Source: Benincasa hispida (Eukaryota > Streptophyta > Magnoliopsida > Cucurbitales > Cucurbitaceae). From it: a stretch of 64,000 nucleotides of DNA. The stretch covers positions 57,280,845-57,344,844 of the forward strand of contig NC_052359.1 of assembly GCF_009727055.1 (NCBI RefSeq), written 5' to 3'. Position numbers and translations under genes: made by a program. Position 1 is the first letter of the stretch. Each line of letters starts with the position of its first letter. A model generated the notes under the pieces. It had not been told where the DNA came from. It worked only from the letters and a program-made list of their open reading frames with translations, and searched no databases. Shown piece by piece: positions 47,882 through 59,639 of the stretch.

Positions 47882-49752
47882 TGTAACACTAAAGAATGAA
47901 TCATACAAGCTCATGTCCCCGGCAACGGCACCATAAACTTGTAAGCGCATAATGTATAATGATGTGTAATGCGATGATATGCGATACTACTTCTAGATGT
48001 ATGCGTTATTAATGAAATGCTTGTAGTATGCCATGCGTTATCAAAAGTTTCCTTACATTGAAACCAAGTATAATTCCACCGTAAGTTTCTCGGAGTGAAC
48101 CGAGGTCGAACACAGGGATTGTGTAGTTAATGCGTTACGTTCGTGATATATACGACCGTGGATTTTTCAATTAATAAAAAGTTGTGTTTATACAAGTATT
48201 TAAATTGTGATAAAGTAAAATTATGCGGTAAAGTAAAGTTGCGATAATAAAATAAAATGCGATAAAAGTAAACCTAAGCTATTATGATACAAGATACTGA
48301 TACATGATACTGAGACTGAGACTGATTGTGAAGATTATACAAAGGGTCGTGTTATGCGGTGGCAAGTTTTTATGTATGAAACATAGATAGAAAGGGTAAT
48401 TAATATAAAAATCGCAAGTTTATTAATTGCATTAAAGATTTAACTACGGTTCCGCTTTCCCTTGAAGTACACCTCTCGGTGATCGACCGCGTTCCCACAT
48501 CTCTGTGGTGAAACAAGGATGAACGTAATGAGCGCAAGGTTGCTTCCATCTCTGGAAGTACTACTTGCTTTAGTTAACACATTCTTCTAACCTTCTCTCG
48601 ACAGGCAGAATGGCATCTTCACTTCTGCTCTCACAGGTGAAGATGTCGTCTAGCATGCTTTAGCTAAACATATTTATTTCTTTAGCACAGATTTATTTAC
48701 TTTTTTAATTCATTCTAATTACCAAGGGATTAAGAAAACGTCATGGAAAAAGCAGTTAATGGAGGAATGGAAATAGACAGAAAGATGGAGATGAAAATGA
48801 TCATGACATATACTAATATTTAGCGTCTGATACATGGTGCGAATGATAGAGATTAAGAAGATGAATACAATTGATGATAAGAGATAGAAACAAATACAGA
48901 AGAGTGCCAACATCTTAACACAGATCTAGACGGTGGATTTGCTTGCCGGCGAATGGAGTGAATGGAAGGAAGAGCTTCCCTCTTAGGCTTGCTCGTCCGG
49001 TAGGAGTGACCTTGGTACAGAGCTTCATGGTGGGGATTGAAAGGATTTGTCCTGAGACTCACCTCTCGGCCTTGTCTCTTAAATCTTCCCAGATCTTCTC
49101 CGATCAGCACTCAGACCAGTCTTTCTCTCAATATACAAATATCAAAATATGCCTGTATCAAGTATATTTTTTCAATGGAACTTCAAAGGCTATTTATAGG
49201 CTCAACTTTGACTTTCTAATTTGTGGACCCCACTTTATTGTTATGGCAATTCCGAAAATGGTGGAGTGAATATTCCTTCTGTTACGCGATCAATTCCGTC
49301 AGAAATGCACAACGGTCAGCTGCACACGTGTCAGGATCCTCCGCAATTGCGCTGCTCTTTTGCATCTTCGATTGTTTGCCCGCATGCGGTTTTGTTTTCT
49401 ATTACTGCATGTGATTGACGTTACGTTGATCGCAAAGCTCTTGATCGATTGTCGCATGCGCCGTCATTGCGTTGATCGTCTATTCATTCCTGAATGATGG
49501 GTGCAATATGACGTAGATGCGTTGATCTTTTCTCTTGAGCCCATGAACGCATACGGTGACTTGATTTCCTACAAAACATATTTCAAATATTCTTTTCTAC
49601 CATCACAATGGTGTCAATGGGTGTATTGACGAAAATTTATAATTCTTGCATTTCTTATCTAATTTTTCTACAATTGACACAACTTTCCTTTTCTTTTGGC
49701 GACAATATCTAAATAAAGCAGTATAAATAACTTGTATTTCTACAAGTTATTA
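47882..49752 (-). mobile_element. Element K: internally deleted Athila-like relative of D, TSD CCTAG
   Basis: CCTAG flanks it at 47877-47881 and 49753-49757, and the host LTR reads on across it. It consists of 58 bp of terminal and leader sequence (starting TGTAACACTAAAG) with a primer site at 47916-47933, then a complete leftward LTR 47940-49752 closely related to the D LTRs. The left LTR and nearly the whole internal region are missing. The LTR end is TTATTA instead of TTATCA. The leftward TATA box is at 49191-49198. Confidence 0.88.
47916..47933 (-). other. Element K primer binding site (tRNA-Asp)
   Basis: The minus strand reads TGGTGCCGTTGCCGGGGA, one base from TGGCGCCGTTGCCGGGGA. This is the best-preserved tRNA-Asp site in the window. 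Confidence 0.9.
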
Positions 49753-51087
49753 CCTAGGTTAACTCGATCTTAATCCTGGGCTAGCTTAAACTCCTGTTTG
49801 TTCGGGATTATCCTTTGATATGAAAATGATGAGAGTAGTCCAACAGCACTGCTCGATAAGCTTACCATTTTGGGGATAAGACCGGATGAATAGCTGAGGA
49901 CATATCTTGCAAGATGGAATTCGCTCCTACCTATTTAGGGTTAGCAGATAGGTAGTTCTCTTAAGTACTGACTCAGGTCTTGAACAATCAGGGCCTCACC
50001 TTCTCATGATAGAGAAGGATTTGATTCATAGAGATTATGAATCATAATTGTTCATTAGAGGATCAGTAAGAATTAAGGAACAAGATGTAGTCATAGGGTA
50101 AAACGGTATTTTTGACCTAGCTGTGATTACGAACAACCTGTGAAGGATCGACTTACTAATTATGGTTATTAAGTGGACATAATATATCTACAGTGAGGGG
50201 AGTTCAACTATAAGGCTAATGTGGAGTGTACCCATTAGTTAACAAATGGGGGTTAGATCGGACTAATGAGTTTAACCGATTAATCTCGAATCGTTGGAGC
50301 CCATGATCTGTAGGTTCGCGAGGTCCCCCTATTAGCTCATAAATGGATAAGCTTTAGGATAGTTTGAGAGATTAATTTGAAATGTTCAAATTAAACGGAA
50401 CAAGAGAATAAATATATAAATATGATTTAAATATATAAAGATGATTGTTGTGCAAAAAATTAATTTAATATTTGATATTAAATTAATTAATTTTTTAAGT
50501 TAATTTATGAAAATCAAATTTTGAATTAAAATGATTTAATATCATTTTTGGTTTTAAAAAGAAAATGAAAATCGTTTGCATGATAGCACAAAAATGGAAA
50601 ATGGGTATTTTCCATTACCATCATCTTTATGCTCACACAAAATGCATTATCTTCTTGACCTTGATTCTCCAAGCATGAGCTGCATTCTATCACTTTGCAT
50701 GTTCATCTATTATATAAAGTAGAATAGAGTTATTGGAGAAGAGGATAATGAACAGAATTTCGAGAGAAATTTTTTAGAAGAAGAAACTATCTTTTTCGGC
50801 TGTGCTGTTGTGAGTTTCTATGATTTCTTCACTTCTTCAAGCTGTTCTTGAGTCCCACAACTCTACCTAAAGCTCCAAGAGCATAGTAGGGAAGGCTTTT
50901 AGGTGGTTCACGTTGATAACAAAGGCAGACAATAGCTGAACAGGCGTTATCTTGAAGAGTTCATCAAAGGTATGTTCATAAAACCCACTTTTTGAGAAGA
51001 GCGGGCTTTAGTTTTTGCTAAAATTAGTGAATTAGAAAGCTTATGGATCCTTGATAGTTCCACTGCATATTTTTTTACTCTTTCAAT

Positions 51088-51099
51088 TGGTATCAGAGC
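51088..51099 (+). other. Element B2 primer binding site (initiator tRNA-Met)
   Basis: TGGTATCAGAGC, exact, two bases after the LTR end CTTTCA. Confidence 0.95.
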
Positions 51100-53552
51100 A
51101 TCTTTTAAGCTTTCAATTCGGTCTAATTTTGGCAAGGTGGGTGATTTTCCATGAGATATATGAAACTGATGCACTGCTATGATTTTCTCTGTTTTGGCAT
51201 TTTAATTCTCTTTAATTTCTCAATTAAATTTGTTATTGGCTCTTGTTTGATGAGCATTTATGTGTTAGCAAGAGTCTGTAATTTATTTGGAGTCATTAGA
51301 GTTGAAATTAAGATATAATTGAAGAAACAAGCAAAGGAGGTCAAGTTGCTATTCGAGTTTTTTCAGCTTCTACTTAAATATGTTGTTGAGGTCCAGTTGC
51401 TAAACGATCATTTAGCTCAGACGTTGCATGATGAGAAGAAAAGCTAGACGATCATTTAGTAATATGTGTTGGTCGTTGTGATGTTGAACGCTAAACGATC
51501 ATGTACCTGCGGGAGCTAAGCGATGCGTTCATTTGCTATACGATAGTATTACGCGATCATTTAGTTTTTGTTGTGGGAACTAGACAATTCGTTGATTTTG
51601 CTAAACGATGGTGCTATACGATCGTTCAGCAATGATGCACGCTAAACGATACGATGAAATGCTACACGATAGCATTGAGCGTTCGTTTGGTCGCGGAGCT
51701 AAGCGATCGTGTAGATAAATGCTATACGACGCGATGATGTTCTATACGATGGAGCTATGCGATCATTAAGCTGCGGGCAAATACTAAATGACGACTTGAA
51801 TGCGCTGGGCGATGGTGTTATGCAATCGTTTAGTACTATGCGATGGAGCTAAGCGATTGCACTGCGATGGAACTAAATGATCGTCTAGTCCTATGCGATA
51901 GAGTTAAACGATCGTTCAAGTTTTAGGAAACACTATGTGATCGTGTAGTTCCTCACAACTCCAGGTGATGACACTAGACAATTACATCCAGATGTTACAC
52001 GACCAGCCTTAGCAGCATATTGAGGTTGGACCGAGAGAAACCGATTCGATCGGTTTATTCAAGGTTCAATCTGGTTCAGCCTCAAATGGTTGTGGTTGGT
52101 TTGATTCAGGCTTTGTTGGTCTAGTTTAGACACGTCCAGCCTGGTTCAAGTTGTTTTGGGTTCAGTTTGGAACGGTTCGAGTGGTTCAAAGATGATTTTG
52201 AAGTTGTTAGTAATAGTTAGCTGTCTGTTTGCTTGTTTATGCCAAAACGAAAACCATAACAGTTAGTATTTAATTGTTTATGCATGAGATGTATGTGATA
52301 ATTAAATAAATTCATGTATGTACAGTATGCCATGTAGATTTAAAACCCCACCATAGGAAGCATGTTACATGCATTGACAGTACGTTATAATTGTTATAAT
52401 ATATAGTATACATGTTAGGGTTATGTTTAATATAATAATTATATTAGATACCTTTGTTGAATGTTGTGGATGTTTAAGCATGTCTAAATTTTGTAAGTTG
52501 TTATAAAATTGGTTAGACATTTAAAATCCATAACAAAGAACAGCTGCATGCTCACTTAGATTGACAACTAATTTTAATCGTTAAAATAGATTGTTGCCTT
52601 ATAAAATACGGTTACAAACTCATATCGGCTCATAAATCTGTCTAAGGTTGGGGGTACTTAAGTTGACGGTTTACGGAACACCTCCTACCTGGGGATTATG
52701 ACCGAACAATTGAGAGTTGTTAACTAATTTTATGAGCTTGCATGAGTGATATGAGGTAATAACATGGTTTATCACCTAGACACTGTAGGTTAAATCCAAT
52801 TATAAAAGTTATATTTGGATAAACCACTTAGACTTAGGTTGTATGAAATTAGTCGTCATGCCTAAGTAAATTAACCAAACATTTAGAATACTTCAGTGGG
52901 AGATTAACAATATATTTGATATATAGTTATTAGCTCTCACATCCTCAAGAGTTCACACCGTGAGATCCATGCTCAGTTTCTTTTCAATTTTACCTTGACT
53001 GCTCCATACGGAAAATGTTTGCATGGGTCAATAACAAGGTGAATGAGGGAAGTGGTTCATAGTAAGTGGGTGAAAGAAATGTGTCAACATTATCCTACGG
53101 TCTCCTCCATTAGTTTGAACTGTGAGATTCCTATGTTGCGCCTTCTGTTGTTTTTATGTGGCACTAGCTATTCGTTAACCGCAACGATCCCTACGGAGGA
53201 TTGTAACATAGGAATCGAAACAACTTAAGCTTCAGTAAAATGAATAGGGTCTTATAGTTCCGTCTTGGATATTGTCTTCTCTCTCGAAGGCATATTCATA
53301 TTGTCCTATAAGATCTGAAAATGGCGGGTCACACTTTCAAGAATTACTAAGTATTAGTAAAGATCTTGACCGAAAACGATAACCAAAAGAACATTGGGAT
53401 ATGAGTTATTTTAGATAATAGTATTTGGTCAAGAACTGTCTTACTTCTGTGAAGGAATTCTTGACTGCCCCACGGTAGCACTTGTTCTAAATCACTTAAA
53501 TATCGTTATAAATAAATAAAGATTTATTGGGTACTTTATTAGTTTTGCTAAA
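51100..53552 (+). other. Element B2 leader, about 2.45 kb
   Basis: No coding frame. Bases 51395-51965 hold the GATCG-type motif cluster, 52030-52200 a GGTTCAG/GGTTTGG-rich stretch, and 52950-53140 the leader block shared with A, C and H, more diverged here. Confidence 0.8.
51395..51965. repeat. GATCG-motif cluster in B2 leader
   Basis: CTAAACGATCATTTAG-like words, GCGATCG, and CTATACGATCGTTCAG occur about every 20-30 bp, irregularly spaced. They are mixed with GCTAAGCGATCGTGTAG forms. Confidence 0.8.
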
Positions 53553-55199
53553 ATGGATTTAGATGCATATTTAATAGAATTTATTTAAAATGTTTCAGAA
53601 AAACTTCTTGCTTCTGAAAAATTTAACAGAGAGGGTTACTCCAACTGGAAATCAAATATCAATACAATATTAGTAGTAGATGACTTGAGGTTTGTATTAA
53701 CAGAGAAGTGTCCTCCAGTTCCCAGTTCAACGGTGACCCGAAATGTTTGGGATGTTTATGATAGGTGGGTTAAGGCGAACAAAAAATCCCGGGCCTATAT
53801 CTTGGCAAGTATATCTGATGTACTCAACAAGAAACACGAGGTCATGCTCATAGCTCGTGAGATCATGGCATCATTACAGGAGATGTTAGGGCAACTGTCA
53901 TCGTCTGTTAGACATAAAGCCATTAAATATGTGTATGTGACACGTATGAAGGATGGGACCAACGTGAGAGAACATGTTCTCGACATAATGGTCCATTTTA
54001 ACATCGCAGAGGCTCACAGGGCTATGATAGACGAAACAAGTCAGGTGAGCATGATACTAGAATCTCTTCCTAAGAGCTATATACCGTTCAGGACAAATGC
54101 TGTCATGAACAAAATCACTTATAACTTAACGACGTTGTTGAATGAATTGCAAACTTATCAATCGATGATGAAACTCAAGGAAAAGGAAATAAATGTTATT
54201 TCTAAACCGAAAAAGTTTTACAAAGGGTCTACTTCTGGTACAAAACCCGTTGATGATAAGAAAGCTAGTCCTTCTTCTTCTTCTAAAGATAAAACCGTAC
54301 AGATGAAAAAGAAAGGAAAAGGGAAAAAGAAAACCACTGTGAAGAAAAACAAAAACAAAACTCCCAAGGGAAAATGTTTCCATTGTGGAGAGGTTGGGCA
54401 TTGGAAGAGTAATTGCCCAAAATATTTGGCTAAAAAGAAAGCAGAAAAGAATAAACAAGGTAAATATGATTTATTAGTTGTTGAAACATGTATAGTGAAA
54501 AATTCTCACCTTAACTGGATATTAGATTCAGGCGTCACTAATCATGTTTGTACTTTTCTACAGGAAACTAGTTCTTGGAGAAGACTTTCTGAATATGAGA
54601 TGACTTTCAAGGTGGGCACAGGTGAAGTCATTTCAGTTGAAGCAGTGGGAGATGTGAAGTTGTTTTTTGGGAGTTCTTTTATCTTACTCAAGAATGTGTT
54701 CTTTGTATCTAAGATGAAAAGGAATCTAATCTCCATTTCTTGTCTTTTAGAAAATATATACAGTGTATCTTTTGAATGTAATGAAGTGTTTGTTTATTCA
54801 AGAGATGTTCATATTTGTTCTGCTAGACTTGCAAATAACTTATACATATTACAACCAACAGAACCAAAAGTTATTTTAAATATAGAGATATTTAAAACAG
54901 CTAAAACTCATAATAAAAAGCGAAAAATTTCTCCTAACGCCTATCTTTGGAACCTCAGGCTTGGTCACATTAATCTCAATAGGATTGAGAGATTGGTAAA
55001 AAATGGTCATCTAAATCAGTTAGAAGACAGTTCTTTACCTCAATGTGAATCATGTCTTAAGGGAAAAATGACGAAAAGATCTTTTTCTGACAAAGGTTTT
55101 CATACCAAAGAACCTCTTGAACTTATACATTCAGACCTTTGTGGTCCAATGAATGTTAAAGCTCGAGGAGGATATCAGTACTTCGTCAGTTTTAGATGA
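53553..55199 (+). pseudogene. Element B2: gag, protease and pre-integrase (one stop, nearly open)
   Basis: From the ATG at 53553 (MDLDAYLIEFI) the frame has one TAA at 53586 and is then open to 55197. UBN2 capsid motifs are AYILASISDVLNKKHEVM, MLGQLSSSVRHKAIKY and VHFNIAEAHR. A Lys-rich basic linker precedes a complete zinc knuckle, CFHCGEVGHWKSNC (near 54377), the only fully conserved one in the window. The protease site reads WILDSGVTNHVC (near 54520). The pre-integrase HINLNRIERL and CESCLKGKM follow. The frame is lost at FVSFR-stop, by a one-base loss just before the first integrase Asp. Confidence 0.93.
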
Positions 55200-55990
55200 T
55201 TACTCTCGATATGGCTATATTTACTTAATCAGTCACAAGTCTGAAACTCTTGAAAAGTTCAAAGAATTTAAGGCTGAAACTGAAAATTAGTTAAGTAAAA
55301 GAATTAAAACACTTCGATCTGATCGAGGTGGTGAGTATATAGATTTTTTATTCCAGAACTATCTAGTAGATCATGGAATTCAATCCCAACTCATGACACC
55401 TGAAACACCACAACAAAACGGTGTTATAGAAAGGAGAAATCGAACTTTGTTGGACATGGTTCGGTCTATGATGAGTTATGCTCATTTACCTCAATCCTTT
55501 TGGGGATATGCAGTACAGAATGCAGTTTATATTCTGAACGTTGTTCCATCCAAAAGTGTTTAAGAAACACCATATCAATTGTGGAAAGGACGCAAAGCAA
55601 GTTTACGTCATTTTCGCATCTAGGGTTGTCCAGCACACGTGTTAGTATAGAATCCGAAGAAATTGGAAACACGTTCGAAATTATGCCTATTTGTAGGATA
55701 TCCCATGGAAATAAAAGGAGGATACTTTTATGATCCCCAAGAAGATAAAGTGTTTGTATCGACAAATGCAACTTTCTTGGAAGAGGATCATATTAAGAAT
55801 CATCTACCTTGTAGTAAACTAATATTGCAAGAACTGTCTAAAGATACTACAAATAAATCAAGAGTTATTGATCAAGCTGGTCCATCAACAACGGTTGTTG
55901 TCCCGTCACGTCCATCCTAAGAGTTGGGGATGCCTCATCATAGTGGGAGGGTTATTCAACAACCTGAATGTTACATTAATAGAAACTCAA
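55197..55990 (+). pseudogene. Element B2: integrase core and C-terminus (broken)
   Basis: After the frameshift the core reads DDYSRYGYIYLI, LRSDRGGEYIDFLF (second Asp) and GVIERRNRTLLDMVRSMMSY (Glu), so all three catalytic residues survive. Stops are at 55288, 55561, 55621 and 55651. The C-terminus LCLFVGYPMEIKGGYFYDP is in the frame 55663-55918, followed by a Ser/Thr linker and HHSGRVIQQPE. Confidence 0.9.
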
Positions 55991-56770
55991 AACATCATAC
56001 AAGATGATGATATAGATCCATTAACCTTTAAGAAGGCAATGGAAGATGTTGACAGGACAATGAAATGGAGTCTATGTACTTCAACTCAGTATGGAAACTT
56101 GTAGATCAATCACAAGGTGTTACACCTATACGTTGTAGTGGATCTATAAGAGAAAACGAGACCAAACTGGCAAGTACAGACATATAAAGTCAGGCTCGTG
56201 GCAAAGGGTTTTACCTAAAGAGAAGGAGTAGATTATGAAGAAAATTTTTCTCCTGTTGCCATGATTAAATCAATAAGAATACTTCTAGCCATTGCCACAT
56301 ATTATGACTATGAAATATGGAAAATGGATGTCAAGACAGCTTTTTTGAATGGCTATCTTGATGAAAGTATTTTATATGTCTCAACCAGAGGGGTTCATCG
56401 AAACAGGACAGGAACAGAAAGTCTGTAAGATTAATCGATCCATTTATGGATTGAAACAAGCGTCCAGATCCTGGAATATAAGATTTGACACTGCGATCAA
56501 ATATTATGGCTTTGAACAGAACATTGACGAACCTTCTGTATACAAGAAGATAGTCAACAAAACTGTAGCATTCTTAGTTCTGTATGTTGATGATATCTTG
56601 CTCATTGGGAATGAGACAAGCTTTCTTGCTGACATAAAGAGATGGTTAGCATCACAGTTCCAAATGAAAGATTTGGGTGATGCTCAGTATGTTCTAGGAA
56701 TATAGATCTTTCGAGACCGAAAGAATAGAACATTAGCACTGTCTCAGGCATCTTATATTGACAAGATGTT
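55991..56770 (+). pseudogene. Element B2: reverse transcriptase (broken)
   Basis: The first part (55990-56350) is spread over all three frames: FKKAMEDVDR, MESMYFNSVWKLVDQ, ARGKGFYL-type and MENGCQDSFFEW-type pieces reflect at least three indels. From 56349 the frame is clean: YMSQPEGFIETGQEQKVCKI, SIYGLKQASRSWNIRFD, the catalytic YVDD at 56583-56594, and FQMKDLGDAQYVLGI, ending with a TAG at 56703 where relatives have Gln. Confidence 0.9.
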
Positions 56771-57554
56771 GTCAAGGTATAATATGCAAAATTCCAAGAA
56801 AGGTTTATTACCTTTCAGGCATGGAATTCATTTGTTGAAGGAACAATGTCATAAGACACCTCAAGAGGTTGAGGAGATGAACAAAATTCCATATGCCTCT
56901 GCAGTTGGGAGTTTGATGTATGCTATGTTGTGTACATGTCCCACATATGTTTTGCAGTTGGAATCGTCAGCAGGTTCCAATCTAATCCTGGACACGGACA
57001 TTGGACCGCTGTAAAAAATATCCTCAAGTATCTTAAGAGAACGAGGGACTATATGCTTGTGTATGAACCTAAGGATTTGATCCTTACGGGATATACTGAT
57101 TCTAATTTTCAGACTGACGTAGATTCTAGGAAATCTACTTCAGGATCAGTTTTCACTCTTAATGGAGGAGCTATAGTTGGAGAAGCATCAAGCAAAGTTG
57201 TATCGTTGACTCCACCATGGAAGTGGAATATGTGGCTGCATGCGAAGCTGCTAAGGAAGCAGTATGGCTACGCAAATTCTTAGCTGATTTGGAAGTCGTT
57301 CCAAATATGCACCTGCCTATCACACTGTATTGTGACAACAGTGGTGTTGTTGCTAACTCAAAGAACCCAGGAGTCATAAGCATGGAAAAAACATTGAACG
57401 AAAGTACCATCTCATCTGGGAGATTGTAAACAGAGGAGATGTGCTCGTCACAAAGATAGCCTCTAAAGACAACCTTGCTGATCCATTCACCAAAGCCCTC
57501 TCGGCTAAAGTTTTCGAGGGCCACCTAGTGGGACTAGGACTCCAAGTAGTGTAA
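56771..57554 (+). pseudogene. Element B2: RNase H (broken)
   Basis: It carries PQEVEEMNKIPYASAVGSLM, a frameshift near 56940, GIVSRFQSNPGHGHWTAVKN, LILTGYTDSNFQTDVDSRKS, a shift near 57175, [20 protein letters not shown] (catalytic Glu), LYCDNSGVVANSK (catalytic Asp), a further shift near 57365 and the C-terminus GHLVGLGLQVV with a stop at 57552. Confidence 0.9.
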
Positions 57555-57670
57555 TCTAGGGCAAGTGGGAGAATGTCTATGGTATTGTAGATGCCCTAGT
57601 TTATTGTATTTTTCCCACTATGTATCTCGACATTATATTGTATATATTTGTTCTCACTAGAGTTTTAGTC

Positions 57671-57682
57671 CAAGTGGGAGAT
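57671..57682 (+). other. Element B2 polypurine tract
   Basis: CAAGTGGGAGAT directly before the LTR at 57683. Confidence 0.85.
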
Positions 57683-59432
57683 TGTTGGGAATGTCCTAGA
57701 ATTCACAGTTCGTGTTTATGTAATCCATAACAATGATTTGTTGATTTTGCATCTTATTATGAAAATCCAATAAACGCATCCTTGGCTATAGTCTGAATGC
57801 TGTAACTTTATGTAGTGACATAAACAGGATCAAGTTGACAGTATATAACTTAAATAGTATAATAAGTATATGGATGAAATTGGGTATCTCATCCTGTAAC
57901 ACTATTGGATGCGGCCCACTCTGTAGTTGTTACAAGAAGTTGTAAGGTGCTACAAATGATGTGATCCACAAATCGTTCATGTTGAGACATGAGAGTGGGG
58001 GCATCCTATGCAATGAGTTTGCATATAGACTGGACCACGAAAATAGTCAATTTTCTTTATAACGACCGTTTACTGTTAAAACTGACTATTTCATTTATTA
58101 TATAACCTAGTTAACTCGATTTTAATCCTGAGCTAGCTATGAACTCCTGTTTGTTTGGGATTATCCTTTGATATGCAAACGGTGAGAGTAGTCCAACAGC
58201 CTGCTCAATAAGCTTACCATTTTGGGGATAAGACCGGATGAATAGCTGGGGACATAGCCTTGCAAGATGGAATTCACTCCTGCCCTATTTAGGGTTAGCA
58301 GATACGTTGTTCTCTTAAGTACTAACTCCAGGTCTTGAACAATCGGGGCCTCGCCTTCTCATGATAGAGAAAGGATTTGATTCATAGAGATTATGAATCA
58401 GAATTGTTCATTAGAGGATCAGTAGGAACTTAAAGAACAAGATGTAGTCACAGAGGTAAAACGGTATTTTTTACCTAGTTGTGATTACGAACAACCTGTG
58501 AAGAATCGAATTACTAATTATGGTTATTAAGTGGACATAATATATCTACAGTAAGGGGAGTTCAACTATGGGCTATAGTGAAGTGTCCCATTATTTAACG
58601 AATGGGGGTTAGATCGGACTAATGAGTTTAGCCGATTAATCTCGAATCGTTGGAGCCCATAATCTGTAGGTTCGCGAGGTCCCCCTACTAGCTCGTAAAT
58701 GGATAAGCTTTAGGGTAGCTTGAGAGATTAATTTGAAACGTTAAAATTAAACGGAACAAGAGAATAAATATTTAAATATGATTTAAATATATAAAGATGA
58801 TTATTGTGCAAAAAATTAATTTAATATTTGATATTAAATTAATTAATTTTTTAAGTTAATTTATGAAAATAAATTTTGAATTAAAATGATTTAGTATCAT
58901 TTTTGGTTTTAAAAAGAAAGTGAAAATCATTTGCATGATAGCACAAAAATGGAAAATGGGTATGTTCCATTACCATCATCTTTATGCTCACACAAAATGC
59001 ATTATCTTCTTAACCTTGATTCTCCAAGCATGAGCTGCATTCTATCACTTTGCATGTTCATCTATTATATAAAGTAGAATGGAGTTATTGGAGAAGAGAA
59101 TAATGAACAAAATTTCGAGAGAAATTTTTAGAAGAAGAAACTATCTTCTTCGGCTGTGCTGCTGTGAGTTTCGCTAGTTTCTTCACTTCTTCAAGTTGTT
59201 ATTGAGTCCCACAACTCTGCCTAAAGCTCCAAGAGCATAGTAGGGAAGGCTTTGAGGTGGTTCACATTGATAACAAGGGTAAACAACAGCTGAACATGCG
59301 TTATCTTTCATCAAAGGTATGTTCATAAAACCCACTTTTTGAAAAGGACATGCTTTAGTTTTTGCTAAAATTAGTGAATTAGAAAGCTTATGGATCCTTG
59401 ATACTTCCGCTGCATATTTTTTTACTCTTTCA
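57683..59432 (+). repeat. Element B2 3' LTR (1750 bp, uninterrupted)
   Basis: It begins TGTTGGGAATGTCC and ends TTACTCTTTCA. TATA box TATATAAA at 59066-59073, followed by the conserved splice-like CAAAGGTATGTTCATAAAAC near 59315. It inserted into an H-family LTR: the base after its end continues ATATGATTTATATCTAG as in the minus strand of 21535-21560. Confidence 0.92.
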
Positions 59433-59580
59433 ATATGATTTATATCTAGTAGAGGAAAATATTATAATTAATATACAATATTAATTTATATGTTATGAAT
59501 ATGATAAGATCACATTCATTGGCCGATTGTAAAGGAAATGGGACAGCGTCTCTTCTGTTCTAAATAACGGATGAGTGCAT

Positions 59581-59588
59581 TATAAATA
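59581..59588 (+). promoter_or_regulatory. TATA box of LTR fragment L
   Basis: TATAAATA in the context GCATTATAAATAGC. Transcription would start some 30 bp downstream, so the phased array would be in the RNA leader. Confidence 0.75.
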
Positions 59589-59639
59589 GCTGACGGTGTG
59601 TAGAAGTCATATGGAAGGACATTGTGTTAAATATAGTGT

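Larger units (their letters stand above)
47444..51085 (+). repeat. Element B middle LTR, interrupted by K
   Basis: The LTR consists of 47444-47881 and 49758-51085, together about 1766 bp, collinear with 57683-59432. It begins TGTTGGGAATGTC and ends CTTTCA. It follows directly on the RNase H end and polypurine tract of B1 and is followed directly by the primer site of B2. The TATA box TATATAAA is at 50711-50718. It differs from the right LTR at scattered positions only. Confidence 0.9.
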
